A program made the translations under genes and the position numbers. Shown here one piece after another: positions 26,501 to 39,582 of a stretch of DNA of 64,000 nucleotides. The DNA comes from Didymodactylos carnosus. Lineage: Eukaryota > Rotifera > Eurotatoria > Philodinida > Philodinidae. The notes under the pieces are model-generated. The model ran no database searches. It saw only the letters and a program-made list of their open reading frames with translations, and had not been told where the DNA came from. The stretch lies in assembly GCA_905250885.1 (NCBI GenBank), contig CAJNOQ010000088.1:1-64000 (forward strand), read 5' to 3'. The stretch's first letter is position 1; each line of letters opens with the position of its first letter.

Positions 26501-27692
26501 TTATCTTATCATACAACTACTTCAAAGGTGTTTCTAACTTGATACCTATATTATATTCATGTTTTGACACTGATGAAGTATGAAACACGAAATTGTCAAT
26601 ATTGTGTGAAATTTCTGATTTGATAATATTATTACTATCTTTTTCATTTTTTCAAGTGCATAACTCATCTTCTCTTATTCACCATCAAAAAAGTGCCACT
26701 GGCTCGTTCATGATTGAGAGCACTTTTTTTTTTTTAATGATTATTAATTAGATTAAATAAGTAGTCTCAATTTGAAATACAGAGTTTCTTCTTTTCCTAG
26801 ACTGTGTGTACACTGTTTATAATTTACAAAAATGTTATAACATAAAGAAGTACAACAAACAAAATTGTCATATTTTAGGTTCATACTCATCATTCCCTCT
26901 TACGTTACAATCATTATCTAATACATCTATAGAATGATAATTGAATGATCATAATATGGTTTGATAAACTTCTAAATTCAAACTTTCATTCAGATAATTT
27001 TTCATTGCTCAATTAGCCAGAGAGCATTATTCACAGTTCGTTTCTTTTTTTCTCTGTCAGAAATACGTCAATCAGTTTCGGTGTCTACAATAGTGAGTGA
27101 TCCCAAATTAGAGAATGATGCGAAATTATAAACAGTGTGCTAAGTCTAGGAAAAGACCAAACTCTGTATTCCAACTTGAGACCACTTTCGAAATTTAATT
27201 AATAAGCATTAAGAAAACGTGGTCTCAATCATGAAGCTTCGGTGTATCTTATAGCTTTGAAGATATGGGTAGTCCTTGTTTTGACACTATAATTTGATGT
27301 TCCAATAATGAAACTCAAAAATTCTAATATTTTCTCGCTTCTCTAATTAAGTATTCATCTCACATTTTCCGAAGGCAAATGTTTTCCAAATCTAAGAGAA
27401 GCAACAGGTCAAACAGGGATCCTTGCATCTCTATATACTAATGAAGAAATATTTTTAAATTGGAATGCTGAGATAGTTTAAGTATAAATACTAAGATAGA
27501 AAGTGATAGACTTTTACCTTCGGGAATGATCGCTCTCATTTTTAAATAACTTGTTGTTAATCGAATCACTGATGCTTTATCTAATTGATCTGTAATGGCA
27601 TGTGGTAATGGTAATAATTTGGCTAATTCATAAAATTCGGCATTCTCTTTTTCTCGTCGACTTCGGGCAGCATTTTTTGATTTTTCTTTCAT
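20518..27692 (-). CDS. sim: Single-minded, bHLH-PAS transcription factor
   Basis: In animals SIM dimerises with ARNT/Tango and controls midline and neural genes in the nucleus. Nine exons: 27692-27518, 22960-22884, 22819-22730, 22671-22557, 22497-22212, 22116-22010, 21947-21879, 21811-21733, 21676-20518. They add to 2157 nt, 718 residues, in frame. The start [17 protein letters not shown] is the canonical SIM N-terminus. The bHLH domain (about 1-55) has [11 protein letters not shown] and [20 protein letters not shown] (about 84-150) includes [19 protein letters not shown] and [17 protein letters not shown] (about 222-330) includes [18 protein letters not shown] and KTLYHYVH, then [14 protein letters not shown]. 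The C-terminal 385 residues are low complexity with an Asn run. SIM is preferred over trachealess/NPAS because of the N-terminus and [20 protein letters not shown] splice acceptor just upstream of the ATG implies 5' UTR exons farther upstream. Confidence 0.95.
24923..25643. mobile_element. Palindromic DNA element in the sim intron (first)
   Basis: The left arm starts aaaaaattggcggagtttta and the right arm ends with the near complement taaaactacgccaatttttt. Complementarity continues through gcttgaaaatagcttaagac and on to the aagaacagatgttaac region at about 25060-25080. Arms are about 150 bp and the centre is about 400 bp with no ORF. Possible 3-bp flanking duplication atc. Superfamily unknown. 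Confidence 0.7.
26705..27237. mobile_element. Palindromic DNA element in the sim intron (second)
   Basis: ttcatgattgagagcac near 26707 pairs with gtggtctcaatcatgaa at 27219-27235. Inside, tacagagtttcttcttttcc and the segment around tgtttataattt also pair with the right side. Arms are about 120-150 bp and imperfect. It is not related in sequence to the element at 24923. No coding capacity. Confidence 0.65.
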
Positions 27693-30600
27693 GGCTTCGA
27701 TCCTAGAATAGACAAATAAACTTTTAAAACGTCTGCTAGAGTAATAAATTTAATCTATCTCTTTTCTTTGGTAATGATCAACATTTACCATAATTTGACA
27801 CCACATTTTTTAAAATGTTGATGATCATTCTCAAATAGACGTTAAATTGGCGACCACTAAGAGTGATAAAAATTAAAATGTATTTAAAATTTATTCTCAC
27901 TATACGACATGATCATCATTTATAGTTAAAAAATGTGAATTTTTCTTATTGTGTGATTTTTAAATAAAAATTGTCAAACTCATACTGTGTAAAGAAGTAA
28001 AGAAAACAAATAACTTGATAAAGACAAAATTTTAATTTTTAATGTCTGACGTTTCTCTCAACTAATGGCGTTCAATGTATTTATGCTTAACTTTATTGAG
28101 AGAAAGTTACAGAAAGACAGTCTCAGGGTCTGTGCGTGTTGTAAGAACCCGTCTAGGCTTCCAATACTTGTACTCTTCTGTAAGTAAGAAGTAACGGTTA
28201 TAAAACAAAAGGAAACTCTTTCATATTAAACGAGGTCTGGACACTTAATAGAGTACAGAAAAATTTTTTAACCTAGAACAAAACCGAGGTCATTCTTGTC
28301 AGGATTTTAGAAAAGAATAATGAAGATAAATATTACCATTATTGAATTCTAGCATACAAACTACCAATCATTCAGTTATTTTTGATTGCATTTTGTTTCA
28401 TTAAACGAAAAACGAAATAAGAAAAAATAGGACTAGTAATAATTTTTTTAAACTATCCCCCCTCTCATAACTCATTCGTTGTATATATTATCTTTCAATC
28501 ATATTGATTTCACATCGTACACACTCACTTACACACATAGAAAACAACACATTATTTCCTTTTTACCTGTCACGTTCATTTGCGTAAATGGGGCGTGCTT
28601 ATTTTGTATTAGAAAACCTTTTTCCCCTCCGAGCAAACTATACGTTGTTATTTAATCGAGGAAGAAAAAAAGAAAAATTATTTGAGCACGAATAACAAAG
28701 AGATTAAAAAAAACTGTTTAATACATGTGGTTGATTCGACTTTTTTTTCTCTTCTTCTTTTCTCATCACTTAAAATAATAACTGTTTTAATAACTCTTTT
28801 TTCAATACGCGCTTGATGTTCAAAAGAACAAAATAAGAAAAAAATTAACATTGTTAGTTTTACAAACGTACGTCTCTTTCTAGTCTATTTAACATCATAA
28901 TTTGACACACGCACGTCATTCAATCCACTGTATTAATTGGTTCAATTTATCTGACAAATCTTTTTGGATCTCCTCATTAAGAAGCATACTTAGAGTAAGT
29001 GATGTTTCAAGAAAAGAATCATCTCTTTTGCTTTTTCAGTCAGACTAATTTATTAACTTTAAAATAGAATTTTTTAGAGGACCACAATAACACCTCACTT
29101 ACGATGAGACATATATGTATCTAACTTTCAAATATTGACCTTTTTATTAAATTTATACACAATCAAAAAATAACATTACGTACGTGCACATACACATACC
29201 GACTATTTTAAGTATATATTCCATTTATTTTTCTCTCTTCTCTTTTCCTCTATCTTTTCTCCTCTCCTTCGCACATTGACTTTATATTTCTTACTTACTA
29301 GCTGTGTTCGCTATAGACAGTTACCAGTCATAAAAAGTACTAACTGGAACCAGTTTTCCAATTGTTTAGTACTTGTTTCTCATGAGTTAAGCTTCATTAG
29401 ATCAAAAGTCATTTTGTGTTTGAATATGCTCGTAGTTTCTTGCTTCTCAAACCTTTTCATGGGCATACGTGACTCAAAAAATCTCTTTTTGAGCTTTATA
29501 GGTATACTCTTTCTTAAATAAAACAGAAACAAACTGTCAAATCAAGTTGCAACTAAAACATAAAATGATAAATGAAACTCCCTTTGTTCATTGGTCACTT
29601 TATTAACGAATGGACTTTGTCAAAAGTAAAAGAACGCAGCAAAAAAAGAAAAAAAATTGCGCTCCAGATAAGAAAAGAACAGAAAAAAGCCGGAATTAAA
29701 TCGGAATGGATGTTTTTTTCACAGGAAAAACATAATTAAAAACTGCAAAAACGGAAAGCAATAATGAAATGGTAAGCCAAAATTGTGTTCATTATCTTTC
29801 TCTTGATTAAATCCAAGAAAGATAATCTGATAGCTATAGAAATTTTATCATCAATTTTTTTTAATTAAATATGTCTTCGAAAATATTATATATAATAAAA
29901 TGAGTTTATTTAATAGAGAAAATCCGAGAAATTACGCGTTTTATGTTTTGGAACTGTTTATATTCTGTGAGTTGTTTCCTATTTTGAAATAGTTTCGATG
30001 ATCTCATGATGAAAATACAAGCTGGTAGAATTTGTAGCTCAAAAAAGTGATGTTCGATTGATCGAGATATATTCCTTCTAAAAATTTTCAGAGAAACTAT
30101 ACTCTGTCGTCGATATGTAAAATGTTCCCTTTTATCTATTTTACTTTAGTTTTAATCAGGTTAGTATGTATATCATTGAATAAAACAAAACTATGATCAG
30201 TATTCATTCATATGGCCTTTGAAAACTGTGTTAACTTTCTCACTTCAAATATAGATGAAGGAATTAGTAAAAGATTATAGAACTAACACACGATTAGCGG
30301 TCGCTCAAAAAAGAGTAGTTCGAATCTCTCAACAAACGAAAAAAGAAAGTGGAGAAATATCAATAGTTTAAAATAGGAAATAAAGACGAAATAAATTTAA
30401 TTTGATTAATAAAACATAAACCTGTGGCATGAAAAAAAATTTATTTTATATCTTGATGGAAAAAACTATTTTTTCCAATTCTATTTTGAACTCAAATACA
30501 AATGTTATCAAATTTAGATTACAAATTTACTGAAAATTGAATTGGAGATTATTTCTAGATGCAAAGAAAATTTTTGGAGAGTTTACAGCTTGTAAAAAAT

Positions 30601-31934
30601 AATAAAAGAAAACAAATAGGATGGGTCATTACTGATCAGCATAGTTCCATGGTTAAAAGTAGCAAAAACGAGAAAGACAAACAGTTTTATCCATTTGTAT
30701 TAATCATATGCTAGGTTTTTCTGTTACTAAAAATTATCACTAAGAGAAGCCTTCTGTAAAAGATCATTGTTACCGCCACATTTGAACACTTGATCATCGA
30801 AAGATTTGTCTCTCTTTTGTTTCTATTTTTCGTTTACTTAATAATTTACATATTGTCAAACAAAAATCCTCTCGTTAATTCTGCATGAAAAATTAGCACA
30901 TGTGAGGACCTACCGCTGATATACAAAGAACGAGAGAGACTATATACTGAGTAAAGCATTCAATTGAAACAAGTTTTGTTTACCAATGAATATATAACAA
31001 TGAATAAAGGAAAAGGAAAAGAAATCAATGATGATATGATTCTTCATTCAAAAGAATACGATGTATATATACGATGAAAATTTTCAAAATTGAAAATTCA
31101 AGGTTTCGTTCATACAGTAGCAAAAAGACAATAAAAATATTCAAAAACTTTATAAATAAATATCCACACTCATTCATCAGTAAAACAAATGTAAACAATG
31201 TTCAGACATTAACAAGTCAAAAAAGCCATACAAGTTGAAAACAGTACACAATCGAATTTAGTTTATTTGAAACACGTGTAATTGGATAACAATTTACTCT
31301 CATATCAATCTCAAAGAAAAGATAATATCCGTATTACTACACGTACAAAATTCTCAGTGTGATGACTGACATCTTTATGTAATGCCGTCGTTGTACGTGA
31401 TCCTCGTCTGTACAACAATATTTACTATAATCTGTATATAGAAAAAATGTTTTGCGACTCAACCGAAGACTTGTAAAGCTCAAACTGCTTGGTCGAGCTA
31501 CCTTGATAGTTTCATGTATATAATACTAAATGACAATAAGAATTCTTATACTGATCGTGTCTAAGATAAACTAGTTTATACTGTACTTTCGTGACATCAT
31601 CCTGTTAAAGCATCTTAAAATAGTTATTCGTTACATTGTAAGAAGTAGTATTTTACATGTCTCTTTTCCATATTTTTAATTATTGCAACTCTCTCACAGT
31701 GGGTATTCATACCGCATGTAAAGAAAGATTTAGAGAAAAAAGTACAACGAAAATTTTATAAATTTGATTCTCCTTTTTTCAGTAAAAAAATAATTTATTA
31801 TCTGTGTGGGAGAAATGAGAATACGCGTAACTCGAAAATAGGCTAAATCATATAAAAATTGCTCAGGTCACCTTCAAAGCATTCTATTTGTCAAAATATG
31901 CTTAAATTAGAAATAATATCAGATATCCTAGTCC
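27693..31934. other. 4.2-kb upstream region of sim, no gene identified
   Basis: AT-rich sequence with only short ORFs. It should contain sim 5' UTR exon(s) and promoter. I see no protein family, RNA gene or clear inverted repeat. Confidence 0.4.
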
Positions 31935-34660
31935 ACCGAAAATACGGAAATCAGATATGATTCTTGTAGAAATCTTACGAAAAAATTATATATAACAGAG
32001 ATCCGATATGCGTACTATGATGATAAAATTCTTATAAAATTTCGGTAAGATTTTTCCTATAAATAATTCTTTTAGAAGATGCTTGACATGAACGTACAAA
32101 CGATTACCTATGCCAACTTTGCATGTTTACAGGCTGATCACCAAGACATCCTTAGATAACTTGCGGTTCATCACTGACATTTTAGCTCGTATTTCTAGTT
32201 TGTTTGGCGCTTTTTACCACAAATGCTAAAACTTGTATATCCGTCAATTGCTTCTAAAGAGCATTCCATATAAAAATTTTGTATGTCTCAAACACGTTTA
32301 GCGTCGCTGAAAAATGCGTTTGAACACGTCCAGAATGGAATATCTAATGCATCGAAACGCACCTGGAATGTATTTATAACCAAATGCGTTCCGACGCGTT
32401 GTTTTTTCTCTCTTCAGACCGGTACATTTTACTAAACAGAAATCATCCGTGTTATACGTTAAAAGGAGAAATTTACACTAATCACAAGCGTTGAGTTTCT
32501 GAAGTAATTCTTCAAGCTTTCTGCTTATTCAGTTTCATAAACAGAGTACCAATTATGGCGTAAAATAGGGGCTGGATGAGACGAGTAGTAGTAATAGTGA
32601 GTGAATAAAAGGGTCAAGATATTTTACAACTAAAATTTCAACAACTAGTCACTATCGTCAACTTGAAACTAATAGAAAGTAGCGCTTGATTGTAGAAGTT
32701 TTAGTTATAGAATATCTTGACCGAATACAAGGAAGATTTTTTATTCAATGAATATCTATGTGATGCGAGGACGTTGACAACTCTCAAATACAGATTGCAA
32801 AGACACGATAATGGTTGTTATATTTTTGTTGTGGTGATGAAAGATGAAGAATATTGATGGACTGCCTACATAAAGGCTAATAATATATATACACATGTAG
32901 GCTATAGGTTTCCTCTTCGTTTTATTTCTTATGCGTTCAGCGGGAGAAATGTACATCTCTAGGAAATGGGAACGAATAGCCAATTGCCTCAACAGGTAGT
33001 CTCATGTTATGAAAAGCGTCAAAACGATTTTTAATTAAAATAAACTATTTTTTCGAAAATCAAATCATAAAGCACTACGCATAAAAAAAGATGAGAAAGA
33101 AACTGTAGAATTAGTTATGCTTTAATGGGATTGTGAGTCCAAGTTCTTGACTCTGCGCCATGTGTGTAAGATACAAAGTATATTTTGTATACTGCTCTTT
33201 ATTTCACTTCTGTTCAAAGAAGACTACAACGACTACTAAAACTTGTTCGTCCTGATTTTTAGGACCATAAGGAGAGAGATAAGACGAATAGGATATGTTG
33301 CAAAATAATTTAAATTTTATAGAATTATAAAATATGACATAGAGGAGTGAATAAAATAAAGCAATTCGATCGAACAGACAACAACAGCGGATATGGTACA
33401 GCGAGTATCGGAAGCTAAAGACTCGCGATTTTCGCCATTCGAACGAGAAATAAAACAAAAGAAGAAATAATAAGGTGAGATGCATGCTGGAAAATTTAGT
33501 GATCAAAAGTACATTTACTCTGTTTTATTTTCGATGTAATAGGACATCAGACGTATTCACATATTGTTCACTCTGATCTCGAACTTCTGCTGCAAGTATG
33601 TTATAAGAGCATTGTTAGTTTTGGAGGGTAATAAACGAAGTAAAAGTAATATATTAACAGAAGATGTATATAAACTCATTTGAAACTTTAGTTATTCGAG
33701 CGTTCGGAAAATTTTATGTTCATTGTCAAGGCATATAAGATAAAATAGTGTACAAATAAAATTATTATGAATAAACACAATAACATGGGTTTTTTTTCTT
33801 ATATATATCTATGTGAAGATGACAGATTCATCTTATAGACATTTATTCATATAAGAACAATAATATATATATAAGAATAAAAAATCATGTTATTGTGTTT
33901 GTTCGTAATAATTTTCTTTATACACTTAAAGTTTCGAAACGTTGGAATAATTAAAATTCCAAATGAGTTTATATACAGCGTTAATATATTATTTTTTATA
34001 TTATGAGAAAAAATTTTCTTTAAGAAAATAGTTGATACAAGGTTGCAATTTGTCTAAGTAAGAAAGGGGACATTCTAACCTGAGAATATATAACTGTGAT
34101 GAAGTTTTCATTGCACACGGAAGCCGCTACCGATTTTGATGTTTCTCTGAACACTTCTGCCAAAATGCAAAATAATAAAGTTTCTCATGAAGAGAAACGT
34201 TTAAAGTTTAGGTGAAGTTTGCCGTGGTGAGACTGTTGTTTTTGTCGTTTATTATTATATTAATATTATTATAATTATTCTACTCTTCTTTTATCTCAAT
34301 GGACTCTAGTAGTCTTCGACTGCCTTCCTTCCTTTATTTTTGCTGTTGTGTTACATTCTGCAAATGACAATCTAACTCTTCAGATCAGTTTCTGAGTTTC
34401 GAAAAGAATGGAATGAGAAACAGAACTCGTGGGATGTTGAGTGGTCAAATTTCATCATGTTTTCGAAGACAAGACCGAGTAAAACAAGACCGGTGCATCT
34501 CAGGCGCCTAGGCAGAAAGCGTTCCTTTCAGAAAAATAGTAATGCATGGTATCTCACCGTATGTATAATCTTTTCGTAATTCTGTAAGAATCTTATAAGT
34601 TCCTTACAGAAATTCTATGGACGATTTGTACAAACCGTTTATGAGATTGGATCTCCAGGG
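31935..34660. mobile_element. Large foldback repeat, copy B
   Basis: 31935-32760 matches 17227-17987 of copy A with scattered differences and an extra segment near 32246-32320. The next 139 bp (32761-32899) match copy A 17995-18133 in the opposite orientation. The second inner arm is missing. The similarity resumes at about 34240-34660, corresponding to 18340-18673. Between these, copy B carries about 1.3 kb not in copy A, including a separate palindromic element at 33647-33991. Confidence 0.7.
33647..33991. mobile_element. 345-bp foldback element nested in copy B
   Basis: taatatattaac opens the left end and gttaatatatta closes the right end. The arms pair over most of the length: tatataaactcatttg with caaatgagtttatata, and aacacaataacatg with catgttattgtgtt, leaving only a short central loop of AT-rich sequence. 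No ORF. Likely a MITE. Confidence 0.7.
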
Positions 34661-36719
34661 TATAAATTCAGACTAATTTGGCTACATGTTTACGGAAAAT
34701 TGTTTAATTAATCAATATCAGCGTCTGGAGATGTTTTTCTGTCCAGCTGTTATAAAAGAGAGCATTAACAATTTCTTTTCCTTTACGAAGCGCGATCACA
34801 CTCATCTATAAAATATGTATTTTATAATGCTTCCTATTTAATAGAATAGAGCAGGTGACACTTAACGCATCGTTTTTTTCTCTAACTTTTTGTCGCCACC
34901 TTAGTAAGTATAGATGGCGATAGTCTGTTGTTCCGTCACTAGTATCACGATATTATTGCGACATCTTATTTGTCGCGCCATAAATCACTTTTGTCGTTCA
35001 GTAACATGCCTTTTTTTTGCTATTTACTTCTAAGTTTTTTCTTCTGTTTTACTTCTGTTATACTTTTGATGAACTCAGAAGCTCTTCTAGTCTATTGAAG
35101 ACTTGTGTTTGTGAGGATCTGTTGTGGTAGAAGAGGTATATATGATCCTGCGCATCTTGTGCAGGGTTGGATCGAAGGAATTAAAGGATGCATTTTTTCT
35201 TGTTTCAAAAAGCGAAGGAAGAAACAGTTTTTTATCAGGGAAAACGGGTTTGTTCACGATCGAATTTCGAACACGTTCAATGATTTCAAGACTGCCCAGA
35301 TCAATGAAAACTGACATTTAATAACTCATACATAGGCCGTTTACTGCATAACGAAAAAAATGACGTTTAATCGACTGAAAACTGTCAAAAATAAATTCGT
35401 TAGTAGTCATCATTTTTAACCTTTTATTTCACCATGAATCATGGCCCAAAAACAAGCATTTAACTATTTATACTTAACTAAAATGCACGTCAGTCGTTAG
35501 CTGACTGTTAGCATGCCATTAAACTCATTCACCCTTTTGTTTCGCCATTATGACTAATATAAATAAAATGCTGATTCTCTCGAGAAAAAGTAGAATATTT
35601 CTCTTCTCCGATTATACTAGTCAGTGAATCGATCGCGAGGAAGTAGGCTCCAGTTCTGGGACTGGTACTAGTAGTAGTACCATGGTCTAAAGAACCAAAA
35701 ATACTGAAACTTATGAATTCAGTCTTTGTGATGTTACTAGCAAGAAAAAACCGGCTTCAGAAAGCATTTGAACAATAGATTGTTAACAGCCCATAATCGT
35801 GCAATAACGGCCTTAAAACGAACATCATAGAATGTCCATTCTTTGATCGTAATAAACTGCCACTTTTAGGCATTAAAACCTTCCCAGTTTAAATGCATAA
35901 AAATGATCAAAAAATGTTCATTTTACAGCATTAGATGGGTTATTAATGGATCTTTTTATAGACAATTAATTACACCGTTTTCGACGTCCTGGGTAACTGA
36001 CAATGGTACAATAGACAGCTGTACTATTCTTGTCAGTTGTAGTATGTAAGTGATGAATTGTGTCAAAGAAAATTCGTACTTTACTTTAGAACATAAATTG
36101 GATTTTAACAGAGTCTGATAAAAACATCAGAAAATTTGATTCTTCTTTAACCTTCTAACTAGTGGAAACGGATGGTGACAAATCTGGATCTTGTTTTCCA
36201 CGCATAATATCTGGTCGAAAAGATCTGCAAGTTCCAGATAAACTAGCGATCACGCATGGTGACACCAAACGTAACGTGTCACACAATGAATTGGAGCAAT
36301 GAAAAAAGACGAATCTATGGTAAAAACTAACATATGTCAAATGTTTTAAGTCGGGGAGCTACCTAAAGTGTAGCCACACCGACGTATCACAAACAGATGA
36401 GGACGAGTTTGGACAACTGAAACTAAAAAGAATTTTATACGATCTATTAGAAGATAAAGATACCCATATCGAAGTCAAATTATCTTGGTAAAAGGACAAC
36501 AGGTAGACTAAACAAATGACCAAGTTCCAAATTGTTATAAGCTTTATTTATTCAAGAAAAGAATGAGAAACAAGTTTAAATAAATGAAGAGAACAAAAAG
36601 AAGAAGTTCCAAATTACTATTTGTTCTCTTGCAGACTGAAATTAGCAATCAATTTTAGACTTGAATCGATTAAAAAAAAAGTAAAAAGACAAATGGAAAA
36701 GAAGCCTATAATTCATCTG
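34661..36719. other. Gene-free region
   Basis: Overlapping ORFs on both strands at 35087-35321 do not resemble a known family and have no exon partners. No gene is supported. Confidence 0.35.
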
Positions 36720-36817
36720 TAGGAGCTCCGCATGGACTGGGCTAAGTCCAGAGTCCAATTCAGTGCATATGGGCTGGACTGGATTAGACTCAAAATATTG
36801 AGCCCATACGGAGTTCT
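36720..36817. mobile_element. Short MITE of about 98 bp
   Basis: The left end aggagctccgcatggactgg is the imperfect complement of the right end cccatacggagttct, with internal ggactgg/ccagtcc-type pairs. The size and short terminal repeats suggest a hAT-like MITE, but no clear target duplication was found. Confidence 0.45.
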
Positions 36818-37114
36818 GATAGGAAATATATTTTTCTGAATGTCGGTTTAGAAATACTCAGCAAAAGTCAGATCTCTTATTCATTAGTTCATACTAGGAA
36901 CACTAAATTTTTTCATTTCAAGAGAAAAAAGGACCGTCAGCGTTTGAGTAAATGGATAATAAAGTCTATTGGACGATACTAAGCTTTGATAAATGACTAG
37001 AATTCCAGTGTCTTTAGACCTCTGTTACTGCTGAAATGAGGATGTATTTAATCTATAATTTACTTTTCTGAAGGGAGCAGCGCACACTTTTCTCTCTTAG
37101 AATATGTTATCCAT

Positions 37115-37350
37115 GTTCCGTACATGAAAGAAGATTTTGTACTGAATTACGGAACTTTGTATGCTTCCTCAGAAACTCTTAATTTAATAAAAATTATCAA
37201 GATTTTTCCATGAAATAATATTGAGTTTAGTACACTCGAAAAATTTTCACAAAAAATCCTTGATAATTTTACTTACCAAATTAAGAGTATGAACCATGCA
37301 GGGTTCCATAATTCAGTACAAAATCTTCTTTCATGTACCGAACCTCACTA
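37115..37350. mobile_element. About 235-bp palindromic MITE
   Basis: gtacatgaaagaagattttg in the left arm is repeated as its exact complement caaaatcttctttcatgtac in the right arm. Pairing continues through actgaattacggaac and actcttaattt. The centre is short. No coding capacity. Confidence 0.7.
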
Positions 37351-37467
37351 GGTTTCGCTACTCGCCACAAAACTTTTAAAAAAGGCGTTGTAGTAGAAAA
37401 GGTTTGAACATTTGTCACTAAAGCTAAACCGTTTTATTTTTCTAACAGTAGTAATACACTTTTCTGT

Positions 37468-37563
37468 TTTACAGAGGTGGATATGAGAGAAATGCTCTCC
37501 AAATTAGATGATTTTCGTTCTATTGTGTACTTTTCAGATTTGTATCACGCAATATGTAACCCT
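37468..37563 (+). mobile_element. Possible fossil fragment of an LTR-retrotransposon RT
   Basis: A short open stretch with the pattern DMREMLSKLDDFRSIVYFS and then YHAI resembles the region leading into the first RT catalytic motif of Ty3-like elements. It is isolated, very short and clearly part of a broken, old copy if real. Terminal repeats and other domains were not found, so this is a weak call. Confidence 0.25.
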
Positions 37564-37569
37564 GATTTC

Positions 37570-39582
37570 TGAATGAAACAAAAACGAAAAGCACTTGCAA
37601 AATAGCAATAAGTGATAGACCACTGGTAGGATTACAAACTGGAAGAGAAAAGTATTAAAAGGTACACTCATGGTAGTAAAACATGTTTTTCATTGCTGAA
37701 AAAATGCTTCATAAAAAGTCTTGTGAGATTTCCAACTTTTTTGATCAAAATGTAACTTAAACCCACCCAACTCATATTCTATCTTCGATTTCGCAGTAGT
37801 AGATTTATCAAACAATGTCCATGCAAGATTTACCTTCATTGCATGTGTATGTGTAGCAGAAAAACCAAAGGGTCTACTGGAGATCTATCAAATTATTTTC
37901 TACACTTACTACTCTTGTCGAGAATAATCGGTATTTAAACTATCACGTGATGCTAACAAAACTGTGACAGCATTTTATTGGTGTTAGACTTCAACCAGCA
38001 TATGATAAAAATGTCATTAGTTTTCTATCTCAAATATGACGACTCTTAAAATGCGCTCCCTGAACTGGAAGTATCTGGACACTTCGTTTACAATAAAAAA
38101 AGGCATAAAACCGTTATTGTTACAACTCGAAAAGAATTAATTATTAAATAAATGGGCAATAGTTAACATGTACATTAATTCATAACAGGACTACATGACG
38201 TTTTTAATTAGCAAATTGTTAGTCATTTGGGTTATTTACGCTTTATTTGTGTGTATGTGATGTCCATTCACTGTAGTTAAAAACCAACAGATATATAAAT
38301 AAATGTCTCACCTGTCAAAATCAGCCATTGTTAATTAGAGATCTACGTGAGTAAAATTCGTAGTAAATTATCAATAAAGCCAAAAACGTGTCTCGTCTAC
38401 TGTTGATTGCTACTCAATCGTGTATATTTAAACATTTTTAACTTGCGGTTGTTTTTGCTTTTTCTCTAACACTCTCCATTTAATTTTTCCTTCTATCTAG
38501 AAGTGAATAAGCTTTATACTTTGATAATAATAATATTTCTTCGCATACAATAATGATTGCACGCCGCCTTCAACGTTTAGACAAAAAAAATTAAGAACGA
38601 ATCACGTTTGACAAAGTTCAACGTCCGTTCGTAAATTTTGAGAAATATTTCTTTTTCTTCTCTTGTCAAATAAAGAAGAGAAAAACGTTCTCCCTATAAA
38701 GAGATTGATCCACCTCTTTTTAGTAACATCGTATAGATTTCGTTATCACCAATGACAATATTTAATCTTTCAGGACAATAAAGTAAATAAAGAGTCTATG
38801 AAGGATTGAAAGACAATATTGAATCTAAGCGATATCATTTTCGTTTAAAATTAAAAACATTCATTATTTAGTTTAACCAATCAAAATATAAAAAATGAAA
38901 ATATTTTCGTTAAAAATCAATGAACAACAAAATTCGAGAAGCGATAACGGTAAAGTAGACAACATATAAGACAGAGTTTGACATTTAGAACTTAATGAAT
39001 AATGTGGTTATAGGATTATTAGTTAAATAATTAAAAATTCGAGACACATCTATAGAAACCCTAATCAGCTTTTATATACCAACACAGCTTTTATTTTCCA
39101 ACAAGGAAATGAAACTAAATCTTGGAAAAATTAATAGTATATAGGAGTAATTGTCATCCGAATATATAGTCTAGAGAGTGAAAGTCCTACTACATTTGTA
39201 AAACAAAGCGCAATGTTTCACCTAATGCTGATTATGTGAACTAAGCCATCTCTTCACAAAAGTCTGTAAAAATCACAAAATCTGAGAAACATCGTATCAT
39301 CGAGGAGTGGAAGTAAGCATTTCCGGTATCAAGGACACAAATGTCCCAAAAGTGACACTAAGCTCGACTCTTACATAAGATAACGATAACAGAACGAGTG
39401 TTCTGGAAGTGAGAGTTTGACCGATGGAAACTACGGCAAGTGAGCTTAACTTTTGACGATTGGGAAAGTCAGAAAGGCGATAAACGAATCTCAAAAGAAG
39501 ACAAAAATCATAGATTGATTATTTTTTGTAATAGTAACGTTCTGAAGATGGCTGAGCGAGACTGGCATGTAGGGTTTCCGTT
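37570..39582. other. Gene-free region
   Basis: AT-rich, short ORFs only. No gene or clear repeat recognised. Confidence 0.35.

Larger units (their letters stand above)
22961..27517 (-). other. Large first coding intron of single-minded
   Basis: A 4.6-kb intron separates the bHLH exon from the PAS exons, while all other introns of the coding region are under 110 bp. It contains two palindromic elements (24923-25643 and 26705-27237). The remaining AT-rich sequence has no recognised exon and is a natural place for regulatory elements, which I cannot identify by eye. Confidence 0.8.

Noticed and set aside
30240-30330. tRNA-like T-arm sequence (agttcgaatctctc)
   Set aside because: The surrounding 70 bases do not form an acceptor stem, D-arm and anticodon arm; a chance TTCGAAT.
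35087-35321. Overlapping ORFs on both strands
   Set aside because: No recognisable family, no splice partners, and both strands open at once, which suggests chance.
35960-36040. Frame reading SWVTDNGT, reminiscent of a retroelement integrase core
   Set aside because: Too short and isolated; no other domain or terminal repeat nearby supports an LTR-element fossil here.
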